Source: Piper betle (taxonomy: Eukaryota > Streptophyta > Magnoliopsida > Piperales > Piperaceae). Taken from it: a DNA stretch of 64,000 nt. Both the position numbers and the translations under genes were made by a program. This document shows, piece after piece, positions 49,209-59,646 of the stretch. How positions within the stretch are numbered: position 1 is the stretch's first letter; each line of letters opens with the position of its first letter. The stretch is from the NCBI GenBank assembly GCA_033002965.1, contig JAURVB010013270.1, positions 62,001 through 126,000 of the forward strand, given 5' to 3'. Below the pieces are notes generated by a model. The model was not told the origin of the DNA. It searched no databases and worked only from the letters and a program-made list of their open reading frames with translations.

Positions 49209-49490
49209 CCAAAACAATGTCGATGCATTACACAATTTACACACATAATACGACCCCGTGTCGGACTGAGTCAATTCTTTGACCCTGGTTGCACTCGGTG
49301 CATGGTGGTCGAATCTGGGCTCAAGCCGACCTAGGCTACCAACAAGGAAAGTACGATGTTCTACCTATTATACGTACTCGACTTGTGATTTCGTCTGACT
49401 GTGACCCGTGAACCCTAATACAGTAATGGGGAGGTCACTTGGGATGGAGATGAGGGATGAAATACTCCCTCCTCCTGCATATATATAGAC

Positions 49491-49770
49491 TTCAACGATT
49501 CCCTCCATTAAATTCTCATACCCCATCATCCATTGGTATTTCCTAGGTTCAACAACCCCTTCATTAAATTCTCACACCCCATCATCCATTCATGAATACT
49601 ATTCCCTCCATTAAATTCTCATACCCCATCATCCATTGGTATTTCCTAGGTTCAACGAGCCCCTTCATTAAATTCTCACACCCCATCATCCATTGGTATT
49701 TCCTAGGTTCAACGATCCCTTCATTAAATTCTCACACCCCATCATCCATTCATGAATAGGTATTTTCTAG
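49491..49770. repeat. LTR minisatellite of about 56-bp units, five copies
   Basis: Units contain CATTAAATTCTCACACCCCA, then TCATCCATTGGTATTTCC and TAGGTTCAACGA. The partner LTR has three units (52362-52539) and the LTR at the right edge two (63739-63852). Copy number therefore differs even between the two LTRs of one element, which were identical at insertion. Confidence 0.88.
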
Positions 49771-49885
49771 GTGACCTTAAGTTGAACCATGACCGGTCGA
49801 CTTGATAACCAACCATATCGGTTCATCCATATTTATTTCATAATATTTAGGTTCGAGTCTTGTAATAAAAATCATGGTTTTTACA

Positions 49886-49925
49886 ATCTCCCCAACTTAG
49901 AAATATTTCGTCCCCGAAATACTAT
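49886..49925 (-). other. polypurine tract of the TR-GAG element
   Basis: On the minus strand AAGTTGGGGAGAT directly precedes the LTR start TGTAAAAACC, with TTTCGGGGACGAAATATTTC just upstream. The same arrangement is at 53419 and 63968, marking one family of elements. Confidence 0.88.
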
Positions 49926-49951
49926 AACAGCAAGATGATAAGCATGGTTAA

Positions 49952-51107
49952 TTATATTTTCGGGATCTCAGGCTGCTCCTGTTGTTGCTTCAGGGGCTGA
50001 CGACACTCATTTTGCAGGTGTCCCGTCCTTCCGCAATTGTAGCACCAACGGGGCTCACTGCATAACCCTGAATGCATCTTGTTGCAATTTTTACATAGTC
50101 GATACGGAATCTCCTGAAACTTCCTTTTGCGGTTCCCAACGACCTTCCGTTGATAGTTCTGCTGCTGGTGTTCTGTAGACCTGTTTTTGCTACTACCCTG
50201 GTTGGCATTCTTATGTTGCATAGTAGCCTTCCCCTATTTCTGTGCACGGACATAGTCGTACACCAACTCATGAGTAGTGGCTGCCTCAATCACTTCGGTT
50301 ATAGTGCCTCTTGGCGCTGTAGCAACCCTACTCCTCAATTCGGGCTTCAACCCCGAGAAAAATTTGTCGCAGTTGCCAGACTCCCACATGCAAATCTCTC
50401 CAATTGCAAGAAATTTTTTGCATACTCTCGGACTGAATCATCCTTCTGAGTTAGAGTGGCAAATTCAAGTGCTTTCTTCTGGACAACTGACTCAGGAAAA
50501 TATTGTCCATTGAAAGCTATTACAAATTCCGCCCAAGGAATAGACGAAATCTCCCGTTGATGGAACGCAGTCTTCTCCATGAACTTCCACCAATAGGATG
50601 TTTCCTCCTGAAACATGCATGTCGCCAACCTCACTTGATGGCGATGAGGCACAGAGAGAGCTCTAAATGCTTTTTCAGTAATGTCCAACCAGCTCTCCGC
50701 CTTCATTGGATCAGTCCCTCCAATGAATACCTCAGCTCCGTTCTTCCGGAATTTCTCTACAGTGTATCGATCACTGTCATCCCCATCTGGCAGTACCACT
50801 TGTCGGACTACCGGTGGCACTGGGTTTGGAAGTTCCCCTTGCTCGCCCGGGTCAGCTATTCCTACCCGCTCTTGGGCGCTCCCCTGGTCCCCATTTGGGA
50901 CGTCTACTAGGACCCACAGTCGAATTTGGAGCTCCATTCCCTTTTACCAATCCCGGTAATTGCTGTGCTATGTTCTGCATCACAGAACTTGTATTATCTG
51001 AAGCCTACGCTAGTCCCTGTATGGCCGTCAAAATTTGGCCTAACACACTCTCCACGTTCGTGTCCGACTGCGCAGCTTGGCTCGACTTCCTTCGGGTGCC
51101 TGCCATC
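49952..51107 (-). pseudogene. gag of the TR-GAG element (Retrotrans_gag domain plus CCHC zinc knuckle)
   Basis: The start MAGTRRKS at 51107 is shared with the chromovirus gag at 59453. A stop follows after about 33 residues and a frameshift near 50860. The main open stretch (50937-50347) holds the Retrotrans_gag domain (SYWWKFMEKTAF, WAEFVIAFNGQYFP, KDDSVREYAKNFLQLERFA). A second shift near 50375 leads to the C-terminal part, with a complete zinc knuckle CYNCGRTGHLQNEC at 50044-50003 and a cysteine-rich CKNCNKMHSGLC before it. Gag would assemble particles and bind the RNA. It is nearly complete but needs repair to be read through, so this copy is probably not producing gag. Confidence 0.88.
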
Positions 51108-51271
51108 TAAAATTTATTCCGTTATGGTTGATTAAATTTTTTTTTCAATGATTACTTAGGTTTGTTAGTGAGTCCACTAATTCCCTAATGACATACCCAT
51201 TGGAGAAAGATAAATATTGGACTCTTCAACAAGGTACTTGAGTCATAAGATGTGAGCTTTTGGGAAACCAG

Positions 51272-51283
51272 GCTCTGATGCCA
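51272..51283 (-). other. primer binding site of the TR-GAG element
   Basis: The minus strand reads TGGCATCAGAGC, one base from the tRNA-Met type TGGTATCAGAGC, two bases from the 5' LTR at 51286. It sets the element's orientation. Confidence 0.88.
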
Positions 51284-51675
51284 CCTGTAACGACCCGCCA
51301 TTTTACACAACATTGTGGGTCTAGCTGGCCAGGTGTTACTCACAATTAAGCAAATATGTCTAACATTTTTATTTAACAAAAACATATATAATGATCCCAC
51401 AGTCTTAGACCGTTTCCCAGTAGCCACACTTATTTCTCAAATAAATAATAAAAGGAGTCCTCATATTTATTTTGCTCCATGCCCTGGTTGTCAATCACCT
51501 ACTTTCGTATCTGCACACCTGCGGAGGCAATTCCGCGTTAGTGATTACAACACTAAGTAGTATAATAGATAAAACAAATCAAGTACATTCCACTATTTCC
51601 TTATGTTTATTTTAATATGCGGTGGAGCGATTCCGCTATACTCCAAAACAATGCGGAGGAGGAATCCGCTGTGAT

Positions 51676-52080
51676 CCGCACACCCCGGCCGTAGCCTTTT
51701 TATGGGGAGGCTACCACTACCGTCTCCAGTGCCAGTGCCTTGCACACCCCGGCCGTAGCCTTTTTGTGGGGAAGCTATCACTGCACTCAGGTGATTGCTA
51801 CGCCCCGTTTGTGGGGAAGCTCTCACTACCAATTTTAGTGCTAGTGCCTCGCACACCCCGGCCGTAGCCTTTTTATGGGGAGGCTATCACTGCACTCAGG
51901 TGAATGCTATGCCCCGTTTGTGGGGAAGCTCTCACTGCCAACTCTAGTGCCAGTGCCTCCACACACCCCGGCCGTAGCCTTTTTATGGGGAGGCTATCAC
52001 TGCACTCCAGTGCGATGGAGGAATCGCTGTGCCTCGCTCACCCCGGCCGTAGCCTTTTTATGGGGCGGCTATCACTACTC
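51676..52080. repeat. LTR minisatellite, second copy of the CACCCCGGCCGTAGCC array
   Basis: It has the same unit order as 48808-49208 with scattered substitutions. It lies in the 5' LTR of the TR-GAG element. Confidence 0.9.
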
Positions 52081-52361
52081 CAAAACAATGTCGATGCATT
52101 ACACAATTTACACACATAATACGACCCCGTGTCGGACTGAGTCAATTCTTTGACCCCGGTTGCACTCGGTGCATGGTGGTCGAATATGGGCTCAGGCCGA
52201 CCTAGGCTACCAACAAGGAAAGTGCGATGTTCTACCTATTATACGTACTCGACTTGTGATTTCGTCTGACTGTGACCCGTGAACCCTAATACAGTAATGG
52301 GGAGGTCGCTTGGGATGGAGATGAGGGATGAAATACTCCCTCCTCCTGCATATATATAGAC

Positions 52362-52539
52362 TTCAACGATTCCCTCCATTAAATTCTCATACCCCATCAT
52401 CCATTGGTATTTTCTAGGTTCAACGAGCCCCTTCATTAAATTCTCACACCCCATCATCCATTGGTATTTCCTAGGTTCAACGATCCCTTCATTAAATTAC
52501 TACACCCCATCATCCATTCTTGAATAGGTATTTTCTAGG
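52362..52539. repeat. LTR minisatellite of 56-bp units, three copies
   Basis: It is the shorter counterpart of 49491-49770; two units fewer account for the length difference between the two LTRs. Confidence 0.85.
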
Positions 52540-53418
52540 TGACCTTAAGTTGAACCATGACCGGTCGACTTGATAACCAACCATATCGGTTCATCCATAT
52601 TTATTTCATAATATTTAGGTTCAAGTCTTGTAATAAAAATCATGGTTTTTACAATTGGCCTGTGCTGGTGGTAGGAACTGTTGTAATGGACCCCTGATGT
52701 TGTCGATGAGGAACAATCCGGCGTCTACCCTCTGAAACTACCATGACAGTGTCTCTTTCAGAGGAACGCCACCACCTTCGTCATCCTTTTCAACTCTGCC
52801 CACAACAGGTATAATTTCTGCCATCCATCGGAAACTAGGGACACGGCGAGCCATCCCTTCGACCCAGCAACCAGTGGCCATCGGGGTTGTAAGCGGCTGC
52901 CATGAAATCCCATGCCTACGATCGCCCACCTTGCCAAAACTCAGACTCGTCGGCAATGGACGGAATTCAGTTTTCAGTTTAGTTTAGTTTTCTTTCTTGT
53001 TGATTTAAGACTTTAATTCTTATGATTATCAAGCTTATTATCAATTAAAAAGAAACATGAATGTATAAAAATTAAGAATAGGGAGATAGGAAGGATACCC
53101 AAGCAAGGAAGAAGCCGGCACCGGCAAAGGTCAAGAAGATGAGAGAATGAAGGCAGCTAGGGTGAGGAAGAGAAGAAATAGGTGGCTAGGGTGAGGATGA
53201 AGCCCTCCTCATAAAATGAAATGAAAATGACGGCTAGGGTATGGGAAAACACCCCAACACCCGTATTTCATTTAACCGGGTAACCAGGTAAAGCATGAAA
53301 TATAATAATTAACCAGGTAGAGAATATAATATAAATAATAATAATAATTCTCCAACGTTCGATCCTTCCCCGACCTAGTCGAATATATATTTTTTCTTTT
53401 TTTTTCACAGTTTCTACA

Positions 53419-54472
53419 ATCTCCCCAACTTGGAAATGTTTCGTCCTCGAAATATTATAACGGGCAACGAAACAATCATGATTAATTATTTCGTTGGGAT
53501 CAGTTCATGCAACTACAATTATAAGGATTTTATGCCACAAATAGGCTAGGGTATTTCCTTGACATTTCATGTTCAGTCTCCCATGTGGCTTCCTCTGACC
53601 CATGATTTTTCTACAATACTGTTATCAAAGGAATTTCTTTGTTCCTGAGTGTCTTTATTTCTCTTGCCAGGATGCGAATAGGCTTTTCCTCATAGGTTAA
53701 ATTTGATTGTAGCTCAAAGTCTTCAAAATTTGTAATTATATGATCTTCATTTCATACATATTTCTTTAGCATTGACACATGGAAAATATTATGTACTCCA
53801 GCCCTTGGTGGCAATGCTAGTCTATATGCACAATTTCCAACTCAATCCAGGATTGGGAACGGTCCTATGAATCTTGGCTTCAACTTCCTGATGTTCTAAA
53901 TCTGATCACCCCCTTTGTAGGAGATGTCTTTAGGTACACAAACTCCCCAACTTGGAACTCTAGGTCCCTCCTTCTAGTATCAGCATAACTCTTCTGTCCA
54001 TCCTGCTGCCTTATGCCTTTGCTGAATGAGTTTCACCTTTTCGGTTGCTTCCCTCACTATCTCTTGCCCAACTATAATTGCTTCGGTAGACTCCAGCTAG
54101 CACGATGGAGACCTACAGGGCCTACCATATAAGGCTTCAAATGGTGCCATCCATATGTTGGAAAGCTTCCCAGAAATGTGAAGTGAATAGGGGATCTCGG
54201 TTGGAGACTATCTCCTTTGGAATCCCCTGCAACTTGGTAATATTGTCCACATACAATCCTGCTAGGCATTCCGCAGTTCTCATTGATTTCGTGGGGATAA
54301 AGTGAGCTACCTTAGTTAGTTGGTCCACAACCACCCATATGGGTTCATGCTTCTTCTGAGTCCTTGGGAGCTTTACAATAAAATCACATCTGACACACTC
54401 CCATTTTCAAGTTGGTATTTTTAAACGTTGCAATAGTCCTCCAGGTAGTTGATGTTGGGCTTTGATCTGTTG
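53419..54472 (-). pseudogene. chromovirus integrase core, C-terminal domain and chromodomain remnant
   Basis: On the minus strand from 54472: the integrase core (54334-54137: VVDQLTKVAHFIPTKS, then IVSNRDPLFTSHFWEAFQ), after which the TDGQ/catalytic Glu block is deleted and the text jumps to APFEALYGR-like sequence near 54150. The integrase C-terminal domain follows (RFIGPFPI-like and [14 protein letters not shown] phrases near 53760-53880) and then a chromodomain trace (PIRILAREIKTLRNKEIPL, a stop, EEATWETEHEM) near 53560-53700. The polypurine tract AAGTTGGGGAGAT abuts the LTR at 53418. The 3' pol half is split from the rest by the solo LTR 54478-57076. Confidence 0.82.
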
Positions 54473-54477
54473 GCAAG

Positions 54478-57076
54478 TGTAACGACCCGCCATTTTTCAC
54501 AATATTGTGGGCCTAGCTGGCTAGGTGTTACTCACAATTTAGCAAATATGTCTAGCATTTCTAACAAACACATATATAAAGATCCCATAGTATTGGACTG
54601 TTTCCCAGTAGCCACACTTATTTCTCAAATAAATAAAAAGGGAGACCCCATATTTATTTTGCTCCATGCTCTGGTTGTCAATCACTTAATTTCGTATATG
54701 CACACTAGAGGAGGCAATTCTGCATTATTGATTACAACACTAAGAAGTATAATAGATAAAACAAGTCAAGTACATTCCACTATTTCCCTATGTTCATTTT
54801 AATATGTGGTGGAGCGATTCCGCTATACTCCAAAATAATGCGGAGGAGGTATCCGATGTGATCTGCACACCCCGGCCGTAGCCCTTTTGTGGGGAGGCTA
54901 TCAGTGCACTTCAGTGCTAGTGCCTTGCACACCCCAGCCGTAGCCTTTTTATAGGGAAGCTATCACTGCACTCAGGTGAATGCTACGCCCCGTTTGTGGG
55001 GAAGCTCTTACTACCAACTCTAGTGCCAGTGCCTCACACACCCCGGCCATAGCCTTTTTATGGGGACGCTATCACTGCACTCTAGTGCCAGTGCCTTGTA
55101 CACCCCGGCTGTAGCCTTTTTATGGCAAAGCTATCACTATGCTCAGGTGAATGCTACGCCCCGTTTATGGGGAAGCTCTAACTGCCAACTCTAATGCCAG
55201 TGCCTCACACACACCAGCCGTAGCCTTTTTATGGGGAGGCTATCACTGCACTCAGGTGATTGCTACGCCCAGTTTGTGGGGAAGCTCTCACTGCCAACTC
55301 TAGTGCCAGTGCCTCACACACCCCGGCCCTAGCCTTTTTTGGGGAGGCTATCACTACACTCCAGTGCGATGGAGGAATCACTGTGCCTTGCTCACCCCGG
55401 CCGTAGCCTTTTTTGGGGCGGCTATCACTACTCTAAAACAATGTCGATGCACTACACAACTTACGCACATAATACGACCCCGTGTCGGACTGAGTCACTT
55501 CTTTGACCCCAGTTGCACTCGGTGCATGGAGGTCGATCTGGGCTCAGGCCGACCTAGGCTACCAACAAGGAGAGTACGATGTTCAACCTATTATACGTAC
55601 CTGACTTGTGATTTCGTCTGACTGTGGTCCGCTAACCCTAATCTGAATGAGGGCATAAAATTATACATTAGTATAATTTTATTTGCATGAACCTACATGC
55701 AACTACATGACTAATATACTGTCAATTTTTAAATGGTGTAATTAGTTCATGTTAGTCTTCATTACTTATTAAATTTTCAGCAATTCTGATGATATTTAAT
55801 TATTAATTATCCCCATCCAAATCCCCATTAACTAGTTGATAATTTAATTATTAACATGTTCCATACTTAATTCTTTTGTATTTACCTTATATTCTAACTC
55901 GACCGCATCGAGCTCTCCCATATTTACCTGGTTGCCATTCTAGTTTAACAATTCATTTAACGACCCCAAAGCTCCCAGCTTTATTGTAGTCAACCAGCGA
56001 AAGTCGGTATTTTCACCATGCATGGCGACCAACCAGTAACGTGGCGGCCTCCATTCACTGCTATGGCGTCTCCAACTTGGCCACCACCACATGGCAACCC
56101 TCAACCAGTCCTTGGCGACCCCATTCCGGCCACCCAATCAGCAACCCTGACCTGACCATGGTGACTCCATGTCGGTCACATAATCAGCCCATGACCCATG
56201 GCGACTACCCTAGTCGGCCACATAAACAACACCTGACCAGACCCATGGCGGATCACCTTGCACCACCATGACGACGACCCTCCAGCACCACCACGGCGGC
56301 GACCCTCTAGCACCACCACTGCGGCGCCCCCAACCAGCTTGGCTGCACCACCACACCGACACCGACCTGTTCTCCCCTCGGATTTCAGACCTGCGTGCCT
56401 CCTCGACGGGCTGTTTTGGCCCTCCAAGGTGACCCCATCCGGCCAGCATCACCGTCGGGTGCAATTCCCACCTCCAGCACGTCAACCCCGCACCATGGAA
56501 GGAAACATGGCGTGGTTACTGCTGGAAAATAGTAGGACGTCCTCCTGGTTTTCTTCTTCCCTTGTTGATTTCTCATTTAATTATTATGTTTATCATGTTT
56601 ATGATTTATGCAACATGTGTATGCATGCAACAAAAGAAAAGAAAGGAAAGAAACTACCCGAGCGAAGGAGCAAATCCGGCGTCTGTCTAAGGAGGAAAAA
56701 TGCAGATGACGCCCTCCCCTTCTCCTTTTATAATGAAATAAAATGACGGCTAGGGTACGTGGAAGCACCCCTTTACCGTAATTCCTTTAACCGGGTAATT
56801 GGGTAATCGACATGGTTCACTTAACCATTTCACTTAACCTATTAAATGGGTACATGGTATGGTTAACTTAAATGGTTAAATGGATAAATAGTGTAGTCGA
56901 CTCGACCGATTCAACTAGAATTATCCGGTTAAAAATTATTTTTCAATTAATCGGGTAATTCATACTTAACCAGGTAACGATTTTTTTCCATTTAAATGAA
57001 AAAAATTAAAATTTTCCCACGTTCGATCCCACCGCGTCGAACGTTATTATTATTATTATTTTTCTGGGTCTTTACT
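54478..57076 (-). mobile_element. solo LTR (2599 bp) inside chromovirus pol
   Basis: The left end is TGTAACGACCCGCC and the right end GGTCTTTACT (CA mutated to CT). GCAAG flanks it exactly at 54473-54477 and 57077-57081. Its left third resembles the TR-GAG LTR, including the GC-rich minisatellite (54863-55433). From about 55620 it follows the chromovirus LTR (ATAAAATTATACATTAGTAT as at 60385), and its length matches that LTR (2591). It is therefore a chromovirus-type LTR with the TR-GAG-type start. The GC-rich segment at 56040-56520 gives overlapping false frames. Confidence 0.92.
54863..55433. repeat. LTR minisatellite, longest copy of the CACCCCGGCCGTAGCC array
   Basis: It is about 570 bases long, against about 400 in the two TR-GAG LTRs, with more unit-to-unit variation. 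The array ends with GGGGCGGCTATCACTACTC in all three copies, so units were gained or lost inside the array rather than at its right edge. Confidence 0.88.
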
Positions 57077-57840
57077 GCAAGTTTGACACTTGTAGACAAA
57101 ATCCACAGCATCCCTCTTCATCCCAATCCACCAGTAGGTTCGCTTTAAATCCTGATACATTTTAGTAATTCTATGGTGTACTGAGAACTTTGAGTGATCA
57201 GCCTCCTCCAAGATATTCCGCCTCAGTGCATCATCCTTGGGTACACACAACCTTCCTCTAAATGTGATCACACTATTGGAATCAGCTACAATGTCAGGAG
57301 TCCTGGCCAACATTTCATTCAGCTCCTCATCACCCATTTGTGCTAGCTTAACACGATCAACTAAATCATTGGAAATAACCAAATTTGTCATCAACCCTAT
57401 TAGTTGCTCTACAGGGTTGATAGCCACCACTTCTGTTCACATGGCCCAAAGATTCGCTAGCTGCTGACTTTTTTCCACCTTGCCCTTCCGACTCAATGCG
57501 TATGCTACCACATTCACATTCCCCGGATGGTATAAGATTTGGAAGTTGTAGTCCTTCAAATATTCTATCCACCGCCTCTATCGAAGGTTAAGGTCATTTT
57601 GGGTGAAGATATACTTCAAACTCTGGTGGTCAGTGAAGACATCAAACTGGGCTCTATACGAGTAGTGTCTCCAAATCTTCAGGGCAAAAACCACTGCTGC
57701 CAGTTCCAAGTCATGGGTTGCATAATTTTTCTTATGATTTTTCAATTGACAAGAGGTATTGGCCCCCACTTTACCTCCCTACATAAGGACACATCCTAAA
57801 CCCAACAGGGATGCATCACTGAAGACTACAAATCCTTCAT
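57077..57840 (-). pseudogene. chromovirus RNase H and integrase zinc-binding region
   Basis: The RNase H part is at 57578-57769 ([19 protein letters not shown], then DHQSLKYIF); the catalytic pattern is partly visible. After frameshifts the integrase N-terminal zinc finger follows (57430-57082: RNILEEADHSKFSVHHRITK, then WWIGMKRD and CQTC). The reading is cut at CQTC by the solo LTR insertion at 57076 and resumes left of 54473 with QQIKAQHQ. Confidence 0.85.
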
Positions 57841-57892
57841 TACCATTTGGGAGTGTCAAGACTGGAGTAGCTGTTAGGCTCTTCTTTAGAGA

Positions 57893-58937
57893 CTAGAAAC
57901 TCTGCTCACACTTATTACTCCATTCGAACTTAGCTCCCTTCCTTGTGAGTTTGGCCATTGGCAATGCTACTAAGGAGAAGTCTATAATGAATTTTCTGTA
58001 GTAACCCGCTAAACCAAGGAAGCTTCTGATGTCAGTGACTGACTTGGGTTGTGGCCAATCAGTGACTGCTTTCACTTTTGATGGATCCATGGCAACTCTA
58101 GCCTTTGAGATAATATGACCAAGGAAGTTTACCTCCTTCAACCAGAAGTCACACTTTAAGAACCTCGCGAACAATTGATTCTCTCTCAAAACTTGAAGAG
58201 TAATGGACAGGTGCTTCAAATGCTCTTCTTCATTATTTGAATAGAACAGAATGTCGTCCACAAACACAATAATAAACTTGTCTAAGTGTGCGTGAAATAC
58301 TGTATTCATGAGTGACTTAAAGGCCGCTCGTGCATTTGTTAGACCAAAAGGCATGACCAGAAACTCATATTGTCCATATTGAGTTTGGAAAACCATTTTC
58401 TGTATAACTGACTCCTTTACTTGCAACTAGTGATAACCAGACCGCAAGTCTATCTTAGAAAATATTCCAGCTATTTTTAGCTGATCAAACAAGTCGTCAA
58501 TCCTCCGTAGGGGGTATTGATTCTTGACTATCACTTGATTGAGTTGTCGATAGTCAATACACAGCCGAAGTGATCCATCTTTCTTCTTCACAAAAAGAAT
58601 CAGGGGCTCCCCAGGGTTAAGTACTTGGTCGGATGAAACTTGCCTGCAACAACTCTTCTAGTTGACTCTTTAACTCCTTGAGTTCTCCTGGAGCCATGCA
58701 GTATTGTGCTTTAGAAATTGGTGTTATTCCAAGTGCTAGGTCAATGGCAAACTCCACTGCCGGCTTAGGAGGTAACCCTGGATGTTTGTCTGGGAATACA
58801 TCGGGAATCTTTGCTACCGCAGGAATCATGAACAACTCTTTGGGTTTTGACTCAGTCTCAACTAAGTTAGCCAAAACGGCTATACAACCCTCACTAAACA
58901 ACTCGACGTCGATGGAATGTGGTTTTTCCATGGATTT
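57893..58937 (-). pseudogene. chromovirus reverse transcriptase
   Basis: The N-terminal part (58931-58617) reads IPDVFPDKHPGLPPKPAVEF and [16 protein letters not shown], the typical start of gypsy RT. A shifted stretch follows (58616-58430). The palm (58426-57893) has YEFLVMPFGLTNA and the catalytic FVDDILFYS at about 58239-58265, then FLGHIIS and SFLGLAGYYRKFI. The RT would copy the RNA into DNA; frameshifts and stops between the two parts disable it. Confidence 0.88.
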
Positions 58938-59453
58938 TCACCAGTAAGATGCTTCCTCCTGAAGCATGGATGTTGCCAACCTCATTTGATGGCTGTGGGA
59001 CACAAATAGAGTCCTTAAAGCTTTTTCGGTAATTTCTATCCAGCTCTCCACCTTCATTGGATCGATCCCTTCAATAAATACCTCAGCTCCATTCTTCCTG
59101 AAGTTTTCCATAGTGTAACGGTCACTATCATCAACAGTTGGCGGCACTTGTCGGACTACCGATGGCACTGGGTTTGGATGCCCCTTCTCTCGCAAGGGTC
59201 TGCTAACCCTGCCCGCCCTTGGGAACTTCCCTGACCACTGTCTAGGGTGATTCTGGGACCCGCTGCTGATTTTGAGACTCCATTCCCTGCTACCACTCAT
59301 GGAAACCGCTGAACAATATTTTGAACCACAGAATTTGTACTTTCTGAAGCCTGTGCCAGTCCCCGTATGGCCATCAGGATCTGGGCCAACACATTCTTAG
59401 TGTTTGAAGTAGGCTGAGTAGATCGGTTCGACTTTCTACGAGTGCCTGCCATC
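58938..59453 (-). pseudogene. chromovirus gag N-terminal fragment, fused by deletion to RT
   Basis: It starts MAGTRRKS as in the TR-GAG gag and continues through DSDRYTMENFRKNGAEVFIE and WIEITEKALRTL up to EEASYW near 58938. It then stops and the text passes directly into KSMEKPHSIDVELF of the pre-RT region. The rest of gag, the zinc knuckle and the protease active site are missing, so one deletion joined gag to pol. Two frames are needed to read it (stop at about 59300). Confidence 0.85.
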
Positions 59454-59632
59454 TGAAACGTCGAAAATTTTTCCCATCATGGTTCGTTATTATGTTCTTT
59501 TTCAGTTATGACTTAGGTTTGTTAATAGCGAATGAATTTGTTAATTAATAACATAAAACATTGGGAAAAGATAAGTATTGGACTTTTCAACAAGGTACTT
59601 GATTCATAAAGTGTGAGCTTGTGGGAAACCGG

Positions 59633-59644
59633 GCTCTGATACCA
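59633..59644 (-). other. primer binding site of the chromovirus
   Basis: The minus strand reads TGGTATCAGAGC, two bases from the 5' LTR edge at 59647. This is the initiator tRNA-Met type. Confidence 0.93.
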
Positions 59645-59646
59645 CC

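Larger units (their letters stand above)
48417..49885 (-). repeat. 3' LTR of the TR-GAG element (1469 bp)
   Basis: It runs from TGTAACGACCCGCC to GGTTTTTACA. It contains a GC-rich minisatellite (48808-49208) and an AT-richer one (49491-49770). It is about 100 bp longer than its partner, because the second minisatellite has more units here. Confidence 0.92.
48417..52653 (-). mobile_element. TR-GAG element: LTR retrotransposon carrying only gag
   Basis: The LTRs are 48417-49885 (3') and 51286-52653 (5' on the minus strand), enclosing only 1400 bp. Flanks AGTGG (48412-48416) and ATTGG (52654-52658) are the target duplication. The interior has a primer binding site next to the 5' LTR, a gag, and a polypurine tract next to the 3' LTR, with no protease, integrase or RT. 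This is the layout known as TR-GAG. Over the first 320 bases the two LTRs differ at about three positions by eye, so the insertion is recent. It would need enzymes from a related chromovirus. Confidence 0.88.
51286..52653 (-). repeat. 5' LTR of the TR-GAG element (1368 bp)
   Basis: It begins (left) TGTAACGACCCGCC and ends GGTTTTTACA, matching 48417-49885 nearly base for base outside the minisatellites. It contains arrays at 51676-52080 and 52362-52539. Confidence 0.92.
46532..53418 (-). repeat. 3' LTR of the chromovirus, split by the TR-GAG element
   Basis: The outer parts are 46532-48416 and 52659-53418, together about 2645 bp, against 2591 for the 5' LTR. Left end TGTAACGACC, right end TTCTACA. 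The junction GTAGTGG / CCTGTGCTGG around the nested element reads continuously at 61475-61490 in the other LTR, proving the insertion. It shares the phrase ACCTGCGGAGGCAATTCC with the LTRs of the nested element, so the two families are related. Confidence 0.9.

Noticed and set aside
55940..56768. Proline/histidine-rich frames
   Set aside because: They are in the GC-rich segment of the 54478 solo LTR and overlap on both strands.
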